NCBI GenBank assembly: GCA_005882765.1
Contig: VBDV01000116.1
Span: 1-47,855 of the forward strand
Origin: Chloroflexota bacterium
GTDB lineage: Bacteria > Chloroflexota > Limnocylindria > P2-11E
Reading direction: 5' to 3'
DNA: 47,855 bases
Shown here: piece after piece, positions 7,102 through 15,492 of the stretch
How positions within the stretch are numbered: position 1 is the first letter of the stretch
How the letters are laid out: each line of letters begins with the position of its first letter
Position numbers and translations under genes: made by a program
Notes under the pieces: generated by a model
What the model was told of the DNA's origin: nothing
The model's input: only the letters and a program-made list of their open reading frames with translations
Database searches by the model: none

Positions 7102-7445
7102 GCGGTCCTCGCGGGGCGAGCGAGCGAGGTGAGCGCGGTGGATGCGGCCGTTCGCAGATCGGCGAATGCCGCGGCCGCGACATGAGAACGGGTCACGATC
7201 ACGACGTCGTAACCGGGCCCCCGCTCGAGACCTGCGATCGCGACACGGAAAGCCTCACGGAGTCGGCGCCGGGACCGGTTGCGCGCGACGGCGCGCCCGA
7301 GCGAGCGTGGAGCGGCGACTGCGAGACGAATCACCTCAAGGCCGTTTGGCCGGGCGCGGAGCGCGAACATCGCATGCTGAATCTTCATTCCTTCGCTCCA
7401 CACCGCGGCGATGTCCGCGTCCCGCCGCAGACGCGCGGCGTCCAC
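7098..7445 (-). CDS. rnpA: Ribonuclease P protein component
   Basis: A 115-residue protein from GTG 7445. Seen: [19 protein letters not shown] and the RNR signature [18 protein letters not shown], then [18 protein letters not shown], the standard RnpA order. It binds RNase P RNA and aids 5' maturation of tRNA, and here would also mature the tmRNA. The GTG was chosen because it is the last start before the conserved region and lies 14 nt after the rpmH stop; upstream starts would run through rpmH in another frame. The rnpB RNA gene is not in the window. Confidence 0.93.
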   Translation of the reverse strand: MDAARLRRDADIAAVWSEGMKIQHAMFALRARPNGLEVIRLAVAAPRSLGRAVARNRSRRRLREAFRVAIAGLERGPGYDVVIVTRSHVAAAAFADLRTAASTALTSLARPARTA

Positions 7446-7458
7446 GAATGACGCGGCG

Positions 7459-7596
7459 CTAGACGACGGTGAGGCGCTTGCGGCCACGCGCGCGGCGCGC
7501 GGCGAGCACACGACGACCGCCGGTCGTCCTCATGCGCGAGCGAAATCCATGCACGCGCGCACGTCGGCGGGTCTTCGGTTGATAGGTGCGCTTCAA
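7459..7596 (-). CDS. rpmH: 50S ribosomal protein bL34 (TTG start)
   Basis: A 45-residue very basic protein reading [20 protein letters not shown] and ending in RGRKRLTVV, which is bL34 throughout. It initiates at TTG 7596, preceded 7 nt upstream by AGAAGGGA. It is easily missed because of its size and TTG start, and a longer frame covers it. It heads the leftward rpmH-rnpA-yidD-yidC-jag transcript that faces away from dnaA, the common layout around bacterial origins. Confidence 0.96.
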   Translation of the reverse strand: MKRTYQPKTRRRARVHGFRSRMRTTGGRRVLAARRARGRKRLTVV

Positions 7597-7789
7597 GGTC
7601 GAGTCCCTTCTCCCGCTGCAACAAAACGATCAAAAAACGACGGTGTGTGCAAACGAGCATAGCAGTAGACCCGGTGGCTTCTCCTTGGGGTATAGTTCGC
7701 GGGCTTCCAAAACGGGTCGGTCGGAGCCTCGGTCTTTCCCTTCGGTGTGGCGTCGGGCGGTCATGGCGTGACGGTTGTGGGGAGCGGTC
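7597..7789. promoter_or_regulatory. Divergent promoter region between rpmH and dnaA
   Basis: A 193-bp spacer. It contains TATAGT at 7691-7696 (plus strand) and an A/T-richer patch near 7618-7640 (caaaacgatcaaaaaacg). No consensus DnaA box was found here. It must hold the promoters of both the rpmH and dnaA transcripts, but I cannot assign -35/-10 pairs with confidence. Confidence 0.5.
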
Positions 7790-9190
7790 TTGGAGCACGT
7801 ACGTAGAGAAGGGGAGCCGTTGAACCTCAAACAGCTTTGGACGGCCGCCCTCGGTGAGCTGCAGGTCGGACTTTCGCGCGCTCAGTACGACACCTGGTTC
7901 AAGGACACGCAGGTCATCTCCGAAGAGGACGACGTCTTTCTCATCGGCGTACCCAACGCATTTGCCCGCGAGTGGCTGGAGAGCAAATTTCGGCCCCAGG
8001 TGCGCGCCGCGCTCCAGCATCTCCTCGGCCGCACCGTCGACGTCCGGTTCGTGACATCTTCCGGTGCGCCCGCGACCGCCCGGACCAGCGCGGCCCCAGG
8101 TATGACCTCTTCTGCATCGAGTGGTGGCGGCCAGCAGGTAAGCGGGCAGGAGCGGCGCGAGGCCGGCGCCCTTCTGAACTCGCGCTACACCTTCTCGACC
8201 TTCGTCGTGGGCTCGAACAACCGCCTCGCTCACGCTGCGGCGCTTTCGGTCGCCGAGCGGCCTGGACACAGCTACAACCCGCTGTTCGTGTACGGCGGAT
8301 CGGGTCTCGGAAAGACGCATTTGATGCACGCGATCGGCCACGCGGTGATCGCTCGACACCCGAAGAAGCGGGTCGCGTACGCGACGAGCGAAAAGTTCAC
8401 CAACGAATTCATCAATTCGATCCGCGCTCAGAAGGGTGAGGAGTTTCGCGACCGCTACCGGCGTATCGACGTGCTCCTCATCGACGACATCCAATTCATC
8501 GCCGGCAAGGAAGGCACGCAGGAAGAGTTCTTCCATACGTTCAACGCGATCCACGAAGAGGGCAAGCAGATCGTGATGTCGAGCGACCGCCCGCCAAAGG
8601 CGATCACGCAGCTCGAGGACCGCTTGCGCTCCCGTTTCGAATGGGGACTCACCGCGGACATCTCGGCCCCCGACCTCGAGACGCGGATCGCGATCCTTCG
8701 CGCGAAGGCCGAGGCGCAGAACGTCGCTGTGCCGCCGCCGGTGATCGACTTCTTGGCGCAGCGCATCGTGTCGAACATTCGCGAGCTTGAGGGAGCGCTC
8801 ACGCGAATCGCCGCGTACGCCGCGCTTCAGGCCGTTCCGGTGACGACACAGCTCGCGCAGGAGATGCTGCAGAACCTTCTCTACAACCCGCACCGCAAGA
8901 GCCTCTCGCCGGAGCGCATCGTCGAGACCGTTGCGCGTTACTACGGCGTGCCGCTCGATCAGATCAAAGGAAAAGCGCGCGACCGGCAGGTGGTCGTTCC
9001 GCGCCAGATCGCCATGTACCTCATGCGCGAAGAGACCGAGGCACCGCTCCTCCGGATCGGTGAGGCCCTGGGCGGGCGCGATCACTCGACCGTGTTACAT
9101 GGCTGCGAGAAGATCGAGCGCGAGATGGCCGACAACGACGATTTCCGCCGAGACGTTGGGGCTCTTCGGGAGCTCCTGTACGCCGACTGA
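7790..9190 (+). CDS. dnaA: Chromosomal replication initiator DnaA (TTG start)
   Basis: A 466-residue protein. Domain I covers about 10-90 ([22 protein letters not shown]), a Ser/Gly/Ala linker follows (domain II), then AAA+ domain III with Walker A GGSGLGKT at 169-176 and Walker B LLIDDIQF near 228-235. Domain IV ends with the DnaA signature RDHSTVLHG near 430. No ATG is suitably placed. TTG 7790 has GGGGAG five nt upstream; TTG 7820 (starting LNLKQLW) and GTG 7775 are alternatives. It binds the boxes in the spacer downstream, opens oriC and autoregulates. It heads dnaA-oriC-dnaN-recF-dciA. Confidence 0.97.
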   Translation: MEHVRREGEPLNLKQLWTAALGELQVGLSRAQYDTWFKDTQVISEEDDVFLIGVPNAFAREWLESKFRPQVRAALQHLLGRTVDVRFVTSSGAPATARTSAAPGMTSSASSGGGQQVSGQERREAGALLNSRYTFSTFVVGSNNRLAHAAALSVAERPGHSYNPLFVYGGSGLGKTHLMHAIGHAVIARHPKKRVAYATSEKFTNEFINSIRAQKGEEFRDRYRRIDVLLIDDIQFIAGKEGTQEEFFHTFNAIHEEGKQIVMSSDRPPKAITQLEDRLRSRFEWGLTADISAPDLETRIAILRAKAEAQNVAVPPPVIDFLAQRIVSNIRELEGALTRIAAYAALQAVPVTTQLAQEMLQNLLYNPHRKSLSPERIVETVARYYGVPLDQIKGKARDRQVVVPRQIAMYLMREETEAPLLRIGEALGGRDHSTVLHGCEKIEREMADNDDFRRDVGALRELLYAD

Positions 9191-9237
9191 GGGCACCCGG
9201 GCGACCAGTCTGAGTGCGCCAGATGCGGGCAAGCGAG

Positions 9238-9246
9238 TGTGGATAA
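9238..9246 (-). promoter_or_regulatory. DnaA box (perfect)
   Basis: TGTGGATAA on the plus strand, the exact complement of the consensus TTATCCACA. Confidence 0.85.
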
Positions 9247-9258
9247 GGCGACCCGGCG

Positions 9259-9267
9259 TGTGGATAA
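9259..9267 (-). promoter_or_regulatory. DnaA box (perfect)
   Basis: A second TGTGGATAA, exactly 21 bp (two helical turns) after the first and in the same orientation. Confidence 0.85.
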
Positions 9268-9278
9268 AGACCCCCATT

Positions 9279-9287
9279 TGTGGACAT
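9279..9287 (-). promoter_or_regulatory. Degenerate DnaA box
   Basis: TGTGGACAT, two mismatches to consensus, 20 bp after the second perfect box and in the same orientation; the phasing supports it. Confidence 0.55.
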
Positions 9288-9496
9288 GTCGGGTGTACGA
9301 ATGTTCTCTTCCGAGACGTGTGTTGGATCTTCTGACCACCTAGCCTACGTCGTCCACAGGCCTCCTCAAACGATCGACAGCCGGTCCCCAGGCTCCCGGA
9401 GCACGGTCTCGCGAGGGAAGCCCCATAGTCCACATCACTACTACCGCCACTACTGGTTGTATCTATCTTTCTCGGGGTACGAGCGGGGAGGGTCGC

Positions 9497-10624
9497 GTGA
9501 AGGTCGTTTGTTTACAAGAGAACCTCGCGCATGGGTTGGGGATCGCGGGACGCGGAGTTTCGACCAGGGGGAGCTTGCCGATCCTTGGCAACGTTCTCCT
9601 CCGTACCGATTCCGGTCGTCTGCGCCTCACTGCGACCAACCTCGAGGTTGGGATCAACTGCTGGGTCCCGGCAAAGGTGGATGACGAAGGCGCCATCACG
9701 GTGCCGGCCAAGCTCTTCATCGATTTCGTGAACTCGCTTCCGCCCGGGAATGTCGAGCTCTCGCTGAACGTGCGGACGAAGACGGTCCACATCAAGTCCG
9801 GTCCCTACGAGGCCAACATCAAAGGCATGGATGCGGAAGAGTTTCCGATCATCCCCCAGATCCCTGAGAAGCCCACTACCCGCATGGCGCAGGGGACGCT
9901 TCGCCGGATGATTAGCGAGGTCGCGTTCGTCGCGGCGACGGACGACAGCCGACCAGTCCTTACGGGCGTCCTCACAACCTTCGCCGGTGACCTCGTCACG
10001 ATGGCGGCTGCCGACCCATACCGACTGTCGGTGCGACACGCGCGCCTCCTTGACCGAGTGGACCCGTCGATCGAGGTGATCGTCCCCGCAAAAAGCCTCT
10101 TCGAGGTCGCACGGATCCTCGAAGATACCGAGGACCGTACGGTCGACATCCTCGTGACTCCGAACAAGAGCCAGGTCATTTTTCACACCGACGAGGCCGA
10201 CCTGGTCTCGCGGATCATCGAGGGGCAGTTCCCCAACTACAAGCAGGTCATCCCCACAAGCCACTCGACACGGGTGCTCGCCCAGCGCGAGGAGCTTCTG
10301 AAGGCGACACGCCTTGCGTCTTACTTCGCACGCGACGCCGCGAACATGCTGCGATTCCAGGTCGACCCCGCGAACGAGCCGCCACTCGTCATCACCGCGA
10401 ACGCGGCCGAGGTCGGCGACAACACCGGCCGCATCGACGCAACCGTTGAGGGCCAGGCCACGACGATCGCCTTCAATTCCCGATTCGTCGCCGACGCACT
10501 CTCGAGCCTCACCGCACCGGAGATCGCGCTCGAGCTCGGCGGCCCGCTTGCGCCTGGGGTCGTCCGGATAGTCGGCGACGACAGCTATCTTCATGTGGTG
10601 ATGCCGCTTCGCATCCCGGCCTAG
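9497..10624 (+). CDS. dnaN: DNA polymerase III beta sliding clamp
   Basis: A 375-residue protein, the normal clamp length (three repeated domains). Seen: RGSLPILGNVLLRTDSGRLRLTATNLEVGI in domain 1, VAFVAATDDSRPVLTGVL in domain 2, and the ending DDSYLHVVMPLR, which matches the conserved M-P-x-R C-terminus. It starts at GTG 9497 with GGGGAGGG just upstream. It tethers polymerase III and other partners to DNA. It lies directly after oriC and before recF. Confidence 0.97.
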   Translation: MKVVCLQENLAHGLGIAGRGVSTRGSLPILGNVLLRTDSGRLRLTATNLEVGINCWVPAKVDDEGAITVPAKLFIDFVNSLPPGNVELSLNVRTKTVHIKSGPYEANIKGMDAEEFPIIPQIPEKPTTRMAQGTLRRMISEVAFVAATDDSRPVLTGVLTTFAGDLVTMAAADPYRLSVRHARLLDRVDPSIEVIVPAKSLFEVARILEDTEDRTVDILVTPNKSQVIFHTDEADLVSRIIEGQFPNYKQVIPTSHSTRVLAQREELLKATRLASYFARDAANMLRFQVDPANEPPLVITANAAEVGDNTGRIDATVEGQATTIAFNSRFVADALSSLTAPEIALELGGPLAPGVVRIVGDDSYLHVVMPLRIPA

Positions 10625-10641
10625 GCACCGGCTCGCCGGGC

Positions 10642-11748
10642 ATGCGCGTTGCCGCGATCGCGCTCGAGAACTTCCGCAGTTACGAGGACAGAACACTCGA
10701 CCTTGCCGCGGGCGTGACGGCCTTCGTCGGTCCGAACGGCGCGGGCAAGACGAACGTCCTCGAGGCCGTGCATCTGGTCGCGCGCGGCGAGTCGTCGCGT
10801 GCTGGCGACGACGTCGAAATGATCCGGTGGGGCGCTCCGCTCTCGCGTGTCACCGTCGACGCCTGCCGGGCCGCGGAGAGGACTCGCCTGGAGGTGACCC
10901 TCTTCGCACCGGCAGCCGACGTCCGCCGGCGACCTCGCCGGTACACCGCTGACGGTGCTCCTCGACGGGCGGACGACGTCGTGGGCACGGTCGCGGTCGT
11001 GGCGTTCTTTCCCGAGGACACCGATCTTCTCGCGTCGGCGCCATCCGCGCGGCGCCGGTATCTCGACGCGATGGTCGCGCAGGTCGACCGCGCGCATCGT
11101 GCCGACACGCGGGCGTATGCGAACGTGCTCACGCAGCGGAACGCGCTGCTTCGGGCGGGGCGCGACGACGAGCCGGTCTCGGAGAGCGAGATCGCGTTCT
11201 GGGACACCGAGCTGGTGCGGCTCGCGACCTCCATCTCGCTCCGCCGCGAAGCGGCGGTCAGGGAGATTCGTCCGGCATTCCGCGCGGCGGCCGCGGCCCT
11301 CGGCGCGGACCCTACCCCAGACGTGGCGTACGCGGGTCAGGTGCAGGCTTCGACCGCGGAAGAGCGCGCGGAGGGCTACCGGCGACTCATCGCGGAAAAG
11401 CACGATCGCGAGCGCTGGCAGGCCACGACGCTCGTCGGCCCGCACCGCGAGGACCTCGCCGTCGCCGCGGGCGAGCGGCCGCTCCCGACGTTCGCTTCGC
11501 GCGGCGAGCAGCGATCCGCCGTGCTGGCGCTGAAGCTCGCCGAGGCCGAGTGGATCCATTCGCACGTCGGCGAACCCCCGATCTTCCTGCTCGACGACGT
11601 GCTCTCTGAACTCGACACCGCGCATCGCGAAGCGCTGTGCCGTGCGCTTCCGGAGGGTGCGCAGACCCTCCTCACCGCGGCGGTGCTCACGAGCATCCCC
11701 GAGGACCTCCGGCGCGGGGCGGCGGTGACCGAGATCGCCCGCCCGTGA
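10642..11748 (+). CDS. recF: DNA replication and repair protein RecF
   Basis: A 368-residue SMC-like ATPase. Seen: IALENFRSYEDRTLDLAAGVT, then Walker A VGPNGAGKTN near residues 30-38; the middle arm region PSARRRYLDAMVAQVDRAH, typical of RecF; the signature FASRGEQRSAVLALKLAE; and Walker B FLLDDVLSELD near 313-323. It loads RecA at gaps with RecOR. It starts 17 nt after dnaN, and its stop overlaps the dciA start (GTGA). Confidence 0.95.
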   Translation: MRVAAIALENFRSYEDRTLDLAAGVTAFVGPNGAGKTNVLEAVHLVARGESSRAGDDVEMIRWGAPLSRVTVDACRAAERTRLEVTLFAPAADVRRRPRRYTADGAPRRADDVVGTVAVVAFFPEDTDLLASAPSARRRYLDAMVAQVDRAHRADTRAYANVLTQRNALLRAGRDDEPVSESEIAFWDTELVRLATSISLRREAAVREIRPAFRAAAAALGADPTPDVAYAGQVQASTAEERAEGYRRLIAEKHDRERWQATTLVGPHREDLAVAAGERPLPTFASRGEQRSAVLALKLAEAEWIHSHVGEPPIFLLDDVLSELDTAHREALCRALPEGAQTLLTAAVLTSIPEDLRRGAAVTEIARP

Positions 11749-12041
11749 GACCGCTCGCCGCGGCGATCGCCAGAGCGCTGCGCACGCTTCGCCTGGACAG
11801 CGACGTCGCCAGGGCGGACGCGGTACGAGCCTGGACGTCGGTCGCGTGCGCGGTCATCGGGCCCGACGCGACGCGAACGACCGCGGTGCGCATGGATGAA
11901 GGCACGCTCGTCGTGGCCGTCCCCACCGCGCAGTGGGCGGCGGAGATCCGGCTTCGCGAGGAGCAGCTCGTCGCGGAGCTCGCGTCACGCGCGCCGCGGA
12001 GCGGCATCGCGAAGATCCGCTCCGTGCCGGCGTCACGGTAA
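11745..12041 (+). CDS. DUF721/DciA-like protein (replicative helicase loader type)
   Basis: A 98-residue protein from GTG 11745 (GTGA overlap with recF). Seen: W-x-SVACAVIGPDATRTTAVR followed by GTLVVAVPTAQWAAEIRLREEQLVAELASRA, the DUF721 pattern of a KH-like fold in which a short strand pair precedes a W-A-x-E/Q-L helix. Known: DciA proteins recruit DnaB helicase in bacteria lacking DnaC/DnaI, and DUF721 genes commonly follow recF in actinobacteria and relatives. Here gyrB, the usual next gene, is absent. Confidence 0.85.
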   Translation: MRPLAAAIARALRTLRLDSDVARADAVRAWTSVACAVIGPDATRTTAVRMDEGTLVVAVPTAQWAAEIRLREEQLVAELASRAPRSGIAKIRSVPASR

Positions 12042-12055
12042 TGAGAGATCTCTTC

Positions 12056-12132
12056 GTACCACTTCGCGGTGGTACCCGTCGTCGGCCGCTCGCGCGAACA
12101 AGTTCGCGCGGACGGCACTCCTAGGGTCCCTA
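12056..12132. repeat. Three inverted repeats in the leader of the pseudophosphatase gene
   Basis: Within the 103-nt spacer after dciA: GTACCAC/GTGGTAC (12056-12062 and 12069-12075, 6-nt loop), CGCGCGAAC/GTTCGCGCG (12091-12099 and 12102-12110, 2-nt loop), and an 11-bp palindrome TAGGG-T-CCCTA (12122-12132). The last overlaps a TAAACT -10-like box (12131-12136) that ends 8 nt before the ATG. The first two could attenuate or end the dnaA-dciA transcript; the palindrome sits where an operator would. All three are exact; function is inferred. Confidence 0.5.
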
Positions 12133-12144
12133 AACTCGCCACCG

Positions 12145-14241
12145 ATGCGACAGCTGAGCCTTGCGACGAAGATCGGCACCACAGCGGAGCTGCGGCCCGG
12201 CACGCCGGACGTGATCGTTGCCAGCGAACCGACCCTCGGCGCGACGCTGCGGACGAAGGGCCGCTTCTATTTCCTGTGCGAGGTCGCACGGCAGCACGGC
12301 AACGCGGGGGGCGACGTCGCGAAGGAAGTGGCCGATCTCGCAAGGCAGGAGTACTACTACGACCTTTCGGCCGGGATCGAGGTCTCGCTCCGCAAGGCGC
12401 TCCGGCAGGCGAATCGTCGGGCTGCGCAACGCCTTCGCGATCAACATGGACGCGTATCGCTCCACTGCGCCTGCGCGGTGGTCGTCAACAACGAGCTGTA
12501 CGCCGCCCGGATCGGCGCCGCCCAGGTTTTCCTCGTGCGGCGGGCGCGGCTCTTTCTTCCCGGAGACGAACCGGGAGAGCTCGCGGATTTCGTTCATCGG
12601 ACCACGACCCGGGAGGCCGAATCGCTCGGGGGCATCGCCGACGTCTTGCCGGACGTGTGGCGCCAGAGCATCGAACCAGGCGACACGCTCATCCTCGCGT
12701 CAGGCGGTCTGGTCGAGGGCCTCGGTGCCGAAGCGCTGAAGAACGCCGCGATCACGCTCCACCCGCGCGCGGCGGCGGAGCACATCAATAACCGTGCTGT
12801 CGCCGATGGCGTGGTCGGCAGCGTCGCGGCGATCTTCATCGAGGTGACAGCCGCGAGCGCCGCCGCGGGCCGCGTTCTGCCGGAGCCTCTGCGGACGGAG
12901 CCCACGGAGGTACTGATCGCCGATGGCATCCGCTCGCGAGTCGAATCGGTGTGGCGGCGCCGTCCTCACGTCGCGCAGGCGATCGGCGCCGCGACCGCGC
13001 CGGCGGCCAAGGCGATGGGGAAGACCGTGGCCGTCGGCTTCGAGCTCATGCCGAGGCGCGCTCCGCCGCTGCCCAGCCGCCCGGATACGGCGCGCTCGCG
13101 CTCGCGCCGCCAGCGGCGTGCCGCGTCCCTGCTCGCCGTACTGCTCCTGCTCGTGGCGGGCGGCATCGGTGTGATCGCGCTCCGGGACTATCAGTCGAAC
13201 CAGGTCAAGAACGACTACGCATTGGCTCTCATCAGCATCGGGAGCGACATTTCGGCGGCGCAGCGCGCCGCGGATCGGAAGCCTCCCGACACCCCGCTCG
13301 CGCGGCAAAAGGTCGATCACGCTCGAGTGACTCTCGAGGGTGCCGCGCGATCCACCGCCGCGAATCAGGCGGAGGTCTCGGCGCTTCGCGATCAGATCAA
13401 CGCTCTGGATGATCAGATCACCGGCGTGATCGTCGACCTCGCGCGCGTCACCGGGCCGGATGGCCATCCGATCGCGCCCGGCGCCAAGCCCACAGCGCTC
13501 GTGGGCAACGTGAACGGACTTTATGTGGCCGACCCGGGCGCGGGTCGCCTCTGGAAGATCTTTGGCGATCCCACGCAGGTCGCTCCCGTTCTCACGAAAG
13601 GAATGCTCGACGTCGGTGCGCCCCGCCTTGTCGGCAATCTGGGCGAGGTCGTCTACTCGCTCGACGACCAGAAGCGCGTCTGGCGAGTCGAGGGTCCCGG
13701 CGTCGCCGATGTCACGCCCGACGACTCGTCGGCATGGAAGACGGCAGACGCGTTCGCCGTCTTTGTCGCGAACCTGTACGTGCTCGACGCGACGAGCGGC
13801 CAGGTCTGGAAGCACGAGTCCTTCCCAGGTACGGGTTTCCAGCGCCCCCAGGCTTACCTGACCGACCCGATCCCGGCCGGTGTCGGCCGATCGATCGCCG
13901 TCGATCAGGACATCTGGATCGTCACGACCCAGGGGGACATCCTGCGGTTCCGGCGACTCACGACCTCGTTCACCGCTTCGCGCGTCGACTTCGTGCCACG
14001 GTGGACCGGACCGGCCGTGAGACCCACGGCGATCCAGGCCATCGACGTCCAGCGCGCGATCTACCTACTCGACGCGCCGGACCGGATCGTCGTGCAGATG
14101 AACCGTGATGGTGGTGAGATGGCGCGCTTCGCGCTTCCGCCGAACCTTCCAGAGCCGAGCGCGTTCTACGTGTCCGAAAGCTCGCGGACGATCTTCACGA
14201 TCCACGGATCGAAGGTGGTGGCGACGGAGCTCCGCGCGTGA
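12145..14241 (+). CDS. PP2C-like pseudophosphatase - membrane helix - coiled coil - beta-propeller protein
   Basis: A 698-residue protein. Residues 1-260 follow the PP2C phosphatase plan, but the metal ligands are replaced. The usual DG(x)GG is E46-V47 (FYFLCEVARQHGNAGG), GDS is G124-A-A (ARIGAAQVFLV), SDG is S186-G-G (LILASGGLVEGLG), and the last EDN is missing. It should therefore be catalytically dead. An Arg-rich linker leads to one membrane helix near 328-347 (SLLAVLLLLVAGGIGVIAL), then a helical or coiled-coil stretch to about 440, then a repetitive beta-propeller-like domain (VNGLYVADPGAGRLWKI, LYVLDATSGQVWK). The dead domain would be cytoplasmic and the propeller outside. Its stop overlaps the rhomboid start (GTGA). 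Confidence 0.75.
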   Translation: MRQLSLATKIGTTAELRPGTPDVIVASEPTLGATLRTKGRFYFLCEVARQHGNAGGDVAKEVADLARQEYYYDLSAGIEVSLRKALRQANRRAAQRLRDQHGRVSLHCACAVVVNNELYAARIGAAQVFLVRRARLFLPGDEPGELADFVHRTTTREAESLGGIADVLPDVWRQSIEPGDTLILASGGLVEGLGAEALKNAAITLHPRAAAEHINNRAVADGVVGSVAAIFIEVTAASAAAGRVLPEPLRTEPTEVLIADGIRSRVESVWRRRPHVAQAIGAATAPAAKAMGKTVAVGFELMPRRAPPLPSRPDTARSRSRRQRRAASLLAVLLLLVAGGIGVIALRDYQSNQVKNDYALALISIGSDISAAQRAADRKPPDTPLARQKVDHARVTLEGAARSTAANQAEVSALRDQINALDDQITGVIVDLARVTGPDGHPIAPGAKPTALVGNVNGLYVADPGAGRLWKIFGDPTQVAPVLTKGMLDVGAPRLVGNLGEVVYSLDDQKRVWRVEGPGVADVTPDDSSAWKTADAFAVFVANLYVLDATSGQVWKHESFPGTGFQRPQAYLTDPIPAGVGRSIAVDQDIWIVTTQGDILRFRRLTTSFTASRVDFVPRWTGPAVRPTAIQAIDVQRAIYLLDAPDRIVVQMNRDGGEMARFALPPNLPEPSAFYVSESSRTIFTIHGSKVVATELRA

Positions 14242-14936
14242 TCCCGCTCCGCGACCAGAACCCGACGGCGAAGACGCCGATCGTCAACCGACTCCTGATC
14301 GTCGCCAACATCCTCGTGTGGCTCTATGTCCTCACGCTGATGCGACAGCCCGACGCGGTCACTGCCTTCTACGACCGCTATTCGTTCGATTGGAAAGAGT
14401 TCGCGACGCAGATCGCGCAAGGCCATCTCGCGCTCGCCACCTTCGTGCCACTCATCACCCACATGTTCTTGCACGGCGGCTGGCTGCACGTCATCGGGAA
14501 CATGGTCTATCTCTGGGTCTTCGGCGATAACGTCGAGGATCGCCTGGGGAGTGGACCCTACTTCGTCTTCTACATCCTCTGTGGGATCGTCGCCGCGATC
14601 GGTCAGGGACTCGTGCAGCCTGAGCCCATGGTCGGGGCGTCCGGCGCGATCGCCGGAGTCCTCGGAGCGTACGTCGTGATGTTCCCCGCGGCCCGGGTGT
14701 CGACGCTCGTGTTCCTCGGAATCTTCATCACGATCCTGCAGCTGCCCGCCCTCATCGTGATCGGCTTCTTCATCGTGCTTCAGGTGATCGACGCTCTCGC
14801 GGAGCTCCGCCTCACCGCGCATCAGGCGACCGAGAACATCGCGTATTTCGCGCACCTCTTCGGGTTCGCTGCCGGGATTCTGCTGCTCCTCCTCTTCAGG
14901 CAGCGGCACGAGCAGGGTCGATTCCGTTTCGGCTAG
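14238..14936 (+). CDS. Rhomboid-family intramembrane serine protease
   Basis: A 232-residue protein with about six membrane helices. Seen: HGGWLHVIGNMVYLWVFGDNVED (the L1 loop and H-x3-N segment), catalytic Ser135 in GASGAIAGVLGAY, and catalytic His206 in ENIAYFAHLFGFAAG, so the Ser-His dyad is present. It cleaves membrane-spanning helices of client proteins. It is translationally coupled to the preceding single-span pseudophosphatase/propeller protein, which makes that protein a candidate substrate (inference). It starts at GTG 14238 within GTGA. Confidence 0.93.
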   Translation: MIPLRDQNPTAKTPIVNRLLIVANILVWLYVLTLMRQPDAVTAFYDRYSFDWKEFATQIAQGHLALATFVPLITHMFLHGGWLHVIGNMVYLWVFGDNVEDRLGSGPYFVFYILCGIVAAIGQGLVQPEPMVGASGAIAGVLGAYVVMFPAARVSTLVFLGIFITILQLPALIVIGFFIVLQVIDALAELRLTAHQATENIAYFAHLFGFAAGILLLLLFRQRHEQGRFRFG

Positions 14937-14980
14937 CGCACGCACGGTCGGTATGAGGCTTGCGCGACGCTTCGACCGGG

Positions 14981-14986
14981 TAGGCT
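14981..14986 (+). promoter_or_regulatory. Candidate -10 box (TAGGCT) of a leaderless transcript
   Basis: TANNNT hexamer ending 7 nt before ATG 14994, with no Shine-Dalgarno between. It would start a bifunctional-nuclease/lysA transcript. Confidence 0.35.
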
Positions 14987-14993
14987 TGTGACG

Positions 14994-15488
14994 ATGCTCG
15001 TGCCGTGTTCGGTCGAGTCGGTGCGCGTCCACGTGCTGACCAACCAACATGTGGTGCTCCTGCAGGCCGAGGGTGTGCGCAGACTTCTGCCGATCTGGAT
15101 CGGACCGGATCAGGCCTACAGCATCGCCACGCGGATCGCCGGCATCACGAGCGAGCGTCCCCTCACCCACGACCTGATCGTCGACATGCTCACGAAGATC
15201 GGCGCGGAGATCACGCGTGTGGTGGTGAAGGACCTCGTCGCGGACGAGTCCGGCGGCGGCGTCTTCCACGGGAGCGTGTTTCTGCAGATCGCCGACCGGG
15301 AGATCGAGGTGGATTGCCGTCCGTCGGACGCGATCGCCCTCGCGGTCCGCTGCTCGGCGCGCATCCTCGTGAGCGAGACCGTCCTCGACCGCTCGGCGAT
15401 CACCGCCGAGTCGAGCGATGACAACGAGCTCTCCGTCTTCAAGGAGTTCATCGAGTCGCTGCCCGACGATCCCCAGCAGAACTCCTGA
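14994..15488 (+). CDS. Bifunctional nuclease family protein (DUF151), paralogue 1
   Basis: A 164-residue protein. Seen: LLPIWIGPDQAYSIATRIAG, ERPLTHDLIVDML, GGGVFHGSVFLQ and DCRPSDAIALAVR, the core of the bifunctional-nuclease domain, with an acidic C-terminal tail (FKEFIESLPDDP). Known: a plant/Thermotoga-type domain with reported DNase/RNase activity; bacterial roles are poorly defined. ATG 14994 was chosen because TAGGCT (14981-14986) ends 7 nt upstream, as for a leaderless mRNA; GTG 14988 is two codons earlier. A shorter paralogue lies at 36618. lysA follows after 4 nt. Confidence 0.88.
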   Translation: MLVPCSVESVRVHVLTNQHVVLLQAEGVRRLLPIWIGPDQAYSIATRIAGITSERPLTHDLIVDMLTKIGAEITRVVVKDLVADESGGGVFHGSVFLQIADREIEVDCRPSDAIALAVRCSARILVSETVLDRSAITAESSDDNELSVFKEFIESLPDDPQQNS

Positions 15489-15492
15489 TCAC

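Larger units (their letters stand above)
9191..9496. other. oriC: Probable origin of replication (oriC), dnaA-dnaN spacer
   Basis: A 306-bp non-coding spacer with a cluster of DnaA boxes. Two perfect TGTGGATAA boxes start at 9238 and 9259, and a related TGTGGACAT starts at 9279. Their 20-21-bp steps put them on one face of the helix. Two degenerate boxes on the other strand are TCGTCCACA (9350-9358) and TAGTCCACA (9426-9434). After the last box come CTA triplets (CACTACTACCGCCACTACTGG, about 9436-9456), then a T-rich stretch (ttgtatctatctttct) that could be the unwinding element. The origin call rests on position and boxes; no strand-skew test was possible. Confidence 0.82.

Noticed and set aside
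7385-9085. Long minus-strand open frame across dnaA
   Set aside because: It is antisense to a well-conserved dnaA, has no recognisable domain and Arg/Leu-rich composition typical of shadow frames.
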